This document shows positions 61,719 to 64,000 of a stretch of DNA of 64,000 bases, in pieces. How positions within the stretch are numbered: position 1 is the first letter of the stretch; each line of letters starts with the position of its first letter. The translations under genes were made by a program, and so were the position numbers. The DNA comes from Nonomuraea sp. NEAU-A123. Lineage in GTDB: Bacteria; Actinomycetota; Actinomycetes; Streptosporangiales; Streptosporangiaceae. The stretch is taken from NCBI RefSeq assembly GCF_018603905.1, contig NZ_JAHFZZ010000042.1, forward strand, positions 1 through 64,000. Reading direction: 5' to 3'. The notes beneath the pieces are model-generated. The model worked only from the letters and a program-made list of their open reading frames with translations. It ran no database searches and was not told the origin of the DNA.

Positions 61719-62677
61719 AAGCCCATCGCGGCCCGCACCTCCCCGAGGGTGACGATCGCCCGCTCGCGGGCGCGCTCGTTGCCGTCACTCAGCACCTGCC
61801 TGGCGTCGGCCTCCGAGTACTCGCGGCGGCGCCTCCTGATCGGTCGCAGGAACTCGTTGACCGCCTCGGTGACCAGCCGTTTCAGTGCGGCGGCGCCGCC
61901 GTTCCCGATCTCGTCGGCGATGGACTCGGGTTGGCGGCCGAGGCAGAGGCCGGCCAGCGTGAGCAGGTTCGACACCTCCGGCCGGTTCGTCTCGTCGAAG
62001 GTGATGAGCCGGTCCGCGTCGGTGCGGGCCCCGCGGATCAGCGCGGCCGTCTCGTCCTCGGTGGCGGACAGGGCTACGGCGTTGCCCCGGCTCTTGCTCA
62101 TCTTGCCGCCGTCGAGGCCCTTGAGCAGCGGCTGGGCGCCCATCATGGCCTCCGGCACCGGGAAAACGGGACCGTAGCGCTCGTTGAAGCGCCGCGCCAC
62201 CAGCCGCGTCACCTCAACATGCGGGAGCTGGTCCTTGCCGACCGGCACCAGCGTGCCCTTGCAGAACAGGATGTCGGCCGCCTGGTGCACCGGATAGGTG
62301 AACATCAGGCCGTTGACCGCCTGCTGCGTACTGTGTGCGATCTCGTCCTTGACGGTCGGGTTGCGACCCAGCTCGGCCACCGACACCAGGCTGAGGAAGG
62401 GCAGCAGCAACTGGTTCAGCTCGGGGATCGCGCTGTGCTGGAAGATCGTCACCTTCGCGGGGTCGAGCCCGATGGCCAGGTAGTCGAGGAGCAAGGTGGC
62501 GATGTTCCGCTGGATCGCGCCGGGCAGATCCCGGTCGGTGATCACCTGGTAGTCGGCGACCAGCACGTACATCGGGTGGACGTCCTGCAAGGCGACGCGG
62601 TTGGCCAGCGTGCCGAAGTAGTGGCCCAGGTGGAGCGGCCCGGTCGGGCGGTCTCCGGTGAGCACGACGTGGTTCAT
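61715..62677 (-). CDS. trpS: Tryptophanyl-tRNA synthetase, auxiliary type
   Basis: 320 aa from ATG 62677 (GTG 62680 in frame; AGAGAGG upstream fits both). Class I motifs: HIGH form GPLHLGHYFGTL, KMSKS in DGGKMSKSRGNAV. The GDRPTGPLHLGHYFG opening differs from the common bacterial SGxxPTG form and resembles the second, inducible TrpRS found in some bacteria beside the housekeeping one. The leader upstream has a Trp-Trp peptide and an attenuator (62711-62807), so expression should rise when charged tRNA-Trp is low, for example under a TrpRS inhibitor. Charges tRNA-Trp. Confidence 0.93.
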   Translation of the reverse strand: MNHVVLTGDRPTGPLHLGHYFGTLANRVALQDVHPMYVLVADYQVITDRDLPGAIQRNIATLLLDYLAIGLDPAKVTIFQHSAIPELNQLLLPFLSLVSVAELGRNPTVKDEIAHSTQQAVNGLMFTYPVHQAADILFCKGTLVPVGKDQLPHVEVTRLVARRFNERYGPVFPVPEAMMGAQPLLKGLDGGKMSKSRGNAVALSATEDETAALIRGARTDADRLITFDETNRPEVSNLLTLAGLCLGRQPESIADEIGNGGAAALKRLVTEAVNEFLRPIRRRRREYSEADARQVLSDGNERARERAIVTLGEVRAAMGF

Positions 62678-62710
62678 CACGGGTTCCTCTCTTCAGGTCA
62701 TGCCGTCCTG

Positions 62711-62753
62711 AAGAAAGAACCCGCGCCGGGCCCGTCCTGAGGACGGCCCGCGC
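62711..62753 (-). terminator. Attenuator terminator in the trpS leader
   Basis: Strong GC stem between 62723 and 62753 (CGTCC/GGACG core, GGGC/GCCC and GCGC/GCGC outer pairs with two single-G bulges), followed in the minus direction by the T-rich TTCTTTCTT (62719-62711). It lies between the leader peptide stop and trpS. Confidence 0.8.
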
Positions 62754-62762
62754 ATGCGAAGA

Positions 62763-62807
62763 TCAGCGGCCGTCTGTCGGCCGCCACCACATGCTGACGC
62801 GTGTCAT
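62763..62807 (-). CDS. trpS leader peptide with tandem Trp codons
   Basis: 14 residues: MTRVSMWWRPTDGR, with TGG TGG at 62789-62784. A perfect hairpin, GCGGCCG (62766-62772)/CGGCCGC (62778-62784), begins right at the second Trp codon and would be the pause/1:2 structure. TATAAT (62820-62815) lies 7 nt upstream of the ATG, so the mRNA appears leaderless. A longer form from ATG 62816 would overlap the -10 box. Ribosome stalling at Trp codons would favour an antiterminator over the stem at 62723-62753. Confidence 0.8.
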   Translation of the reverse strand: MTRVSMWWRPTDGR

Positions 62808-62814
62808 GACGCTC

Positions 62815-62820
62815 ATTATA
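62815..62820 (-). promoter_or_regulatory. Consensus -10 box TATAAT of the trpS transcript
   Basis: Perfect TATAAT on the minus strand. The -35 region falls in the loop of the inverted repeat at 62821-62862 and has no clear TTGACA. Confidence 0.75.
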
Positions 62821-62862
62821 GGCGCAAGCCGCACAGAACCCAGAAACTGTGCGGCTTGCGCC
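62821..62862. repeat. 16-bp perfect inverted repeat abutting the trpS promoter
   Basis: GGCGCAAGCCGCACAG (62821-62836) and CTGTGCGGCTTGCGCC (62847-62862), 10-nt loop. It ends exactly at the -10 box. It can be the terminator of the small gene at 62872-63024 (minus strand, stop 10 bp away); no T-run. Confidence 0.85.
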
Positions 62863-62871
62863 GGCTCGTAC

Positions 62872-63024
62872 TCACTCGTGAGGATCACGCGTCACATCGG
62901 CGCGGGAACGGTCCTCGGGGTGGGCGTACATTACCCACCCGCGAGGACGGGTGACGAACGCGCCCAGGATGAACCCCAGGACAACGCTCGCGATGATCAC
63001 AAGGAGGATGCTCAGCCCCGTCAT
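62872..63024 (-). CDS. Small single-span membrane protein
   Basis: 50 aa from ATG 63024 with GAGAGG five nt upstream. One membrane helix at residues 5-24 (SILLVIIASVVLGFILGAFV), then a polar tail (TRPRGWVMYAHPEDRSRADV). Longer in-frame starts up to 63363 read antisense to the next gene and are rejected. Unknown function; similar tiny proteins are common in actinomycetes. Divergent from the phosphodiester glycosidase gene. Confidence 0.65.
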   Translation of the reverse strand: MTGLSILLVIIASVVLGFILGAFVTRPRGWVMYAHPEDRSRADVTRDPHE

Positions 63025-63220
63025 GGCTGCCTCTCGGACTGGTATGCCGCTCAGGTCGCGGCCTACCGCACGGTAACGCCGCCCCCACAGTGCGCGCAGG
63101 AAAACCCCCCGAGGGATGTCAATCTTGTAACCTCTCAGACCGTTTAGCGTGTTTGCCTGCCTCCACGACCATGATCTCGCCAGGATAGGGCGGTTCCTTT
63201 GTCCGCCCTCTGGAGTTTTC

Positions 63221-64000
63221 ATGTCTCGACGCACCCTCGCCATCGGCCTTTCGATGGCCACGGTCCTTACTGGGACGGCCGTACCCGTCGCAGCCGCCGA
63301 GCGCGTTTCGGTGTCGTTCCCCTCGGCCAAGTTCCCCTTGGGCGTGCCGGCCGTACCGACCAAGACGATGACCAGCGTGGCGCCGGGCGTCGACCTCTGG
63401 GACGTGAAGTCGGGTACGTCGACCGACGGCTACACCGTCACGGTGCTGATGCCGAGCGGCCGCGACTACGGCATGCAGCAGACGGCCGAGGCAAAGGTCG
63501 CCGAGGTCGAGGCCACGGGCGAGACGGCGAGCCTGCAGAAGGTCGTGCGCCCGCAGGTCGCCGACGCCGCCGCCCAGACCGTCTACATGGTGCGGGTCGG
63601 GCTGTGGAAGTTCGAGGAGAAGGACAAGGCCGCCGAGACGGCCAAGAAGCTCAAGGACGCCGGGCTGAAGGTGAAGGTCGACTACCTCGGCGACGACGGC
63701 ATGAAGACCACCGGCCCCTGGGACGTCAAGGTGGTCGTGATCGACGCCAGGACGTTCCGCGGCTCGTACGGCGCCACGCTCGGCACCAGCGTCGCCAAGC
63801 GCGAGACCGTCTCCTCGATGGCCAAGGCCCAGCAGGCGCTCGCGGCCGTGAACGGCGGCTTCTTCAACATCCACACCGCCAAGAACCTGCGCGGCGAGCC
63901 GGTCGGCATCTCGGTGGTCGGCGGCAGGCTGCTCAGCGAGGCCGTGCCGGGCCGCTCCGCCGTCGTCCTCAAGGGTCGTACGGCCCGCATCACCGAACTC
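63221..64000 (+). CDS. Secreted phosphodiester glycosidase-family protein (3' end outside the window)
   Basis: The first 260 codons from ATG 63221, with TGGAG five nt upstream; the frame is still open at 64000. Signal peptide (MSRRTLAIGLSMATVLTGTA, cut near AAA-ER). Residues about 115-160 resemble a SPOR repeat (VYMVRVGLWKFEEKDKAAET), and from about 170 the NAGPA-type phosphodiester glycosidase domain begins (VKVVVIDARTFRGSYGA, then ALAAVNGGFFNIHTAKN). The family includes the enzyme that uncovers mannose-6-phosphate; bacterial members act outside the cell on polymers of unknown kind. Confidence 0.85.
   Translation, partial: MSRRTLAIGLSMATVLTGTAVPVAAAERVSVSFPSAKFPLGVPAVPTKTMTSVAPGVDLWDVKSGTSTDGYTVTVLMPSGRDYGMQQTAEAKVAEVEATGETASLQKVVRPQVADAAAQTVYMVRVGLWKFEEKDKAAETAKKLKDAGLKVKVDYLGDDGMKTTGPWDVKVVVIDARTFRGSYGATLGTSVAKRETVSSMAKAQQALAAVNGGFFNIHTAKNLRGEPVGISVVGGRLLSEAVPGRSAVVLKGRTARITEL

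Noticed and set aside
62872..63363. 163-residue minus-strand protein
   Set aside because: Its first part is antisense to the phosphodiester glycosidase gene; a good ribosome site precedes ATG 63024, giving the 50-residue protein.

Overview
The window is high-GC DNA with strong G/C preference at third codon positions, many GTG starts, many start-stop overlaps (ATGA/GTGA), several F420-type LLM oxidoreductases, PucR regulators, PASTA kinases and a dxr/ispG pair. This points to a filamentous actinomycete; a Streptosporangiales-type host (Nonomuraea-like) is my best guess but is not proven. There are no rRNA or tRNA genes, no insertion sequence and no CRISPR array. Most genes sit in short operons beside a divergent regulator.

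Layout. 1-3.2 kb is a decay zone: a kinase scrap, a histidine kinase without its sensor, an alpha/beta hydrolase tail, an alcohol dehydrogenase with an internal deletion and a LuxR-ATPase head. 3.2-5.1 kb: EamA exporter and divergent LysR. 5.2-9.3 kb: LLM oxidoreductase plus an acyl-CoA dehydrogenase pair, divergent from a PucR-type regulator with an internal 36-bp tandem repeat. 9.3-14.9 kb: esterase, DJ-1/PfpI protein and LysR, then a second decayed stretch (truncated dienelactone hydrolase, frameshifted metallo-hydrolase) ending in TetR. 15-21.8 kb: branched-chain-type ABC uptake system whose two permeases and one ATPase are a single polypeptide, divergent from Zn-alcohol dehydrogenase/cupin/VOC. 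21.8-29.6 kb: MmpL and TetR, ROK and Gfo/Idh/MocA, PASTA kinase. 29.6-32.7 kb: three LLM oxidoreductases. 32.7-35.5 kb: TetR with an upstream 11-unit repeat array, SRPBCC protein, HipA-like/DUF3037 pair. 35.5-41.6 kb: NmrA, GNAT, secreted peptidase, ispG, dxr. 41.7-43.9 kb: two tandem secreted serine proteases. 43.9-60.7 kb: amino-acid/amine catabolism (aldehyde dehydrogenase, GabT, saccharopine-dehydrogenase-like protein, PotD-like binding protein, class III aminotransferase, MmsA, acyl-CoA synthetase) with two full-length PucR regulators, and an MFS/TetR pair. 60.7-64 kb: methyltransferase, an auxiliary-type trpS with a Trp-Trp leader-peptide attenuator, a small membrane protein and a partial phosphodiester glycosidase.

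The most interesting signal is regulatory. A 16-bp imperfect palindrome, CCnAGCRnnYGCTnGG, occurs at four promoters spread over 22 kb: the acyl-CoA dehydrogenase/LLM operon (8128), the ABC uptake operon (19648), the alcohol dehydrogenase/cupin/VOC operon (19707) and the LLM operons (30465). At the first it overlaps the -10 box; at the last two it overlaps a TTGCTC -35 box placed 17 bp from the -10. Together these genes would import and oxidise one unidentified substrate through alcohol, CoA-thioester and F420/flavin steps. Second, at least eleven starts in the window follow the pattern TAnnnT-N6/7-start codon expected of leaderless mRNAs, including the trpS leader peptide itself.
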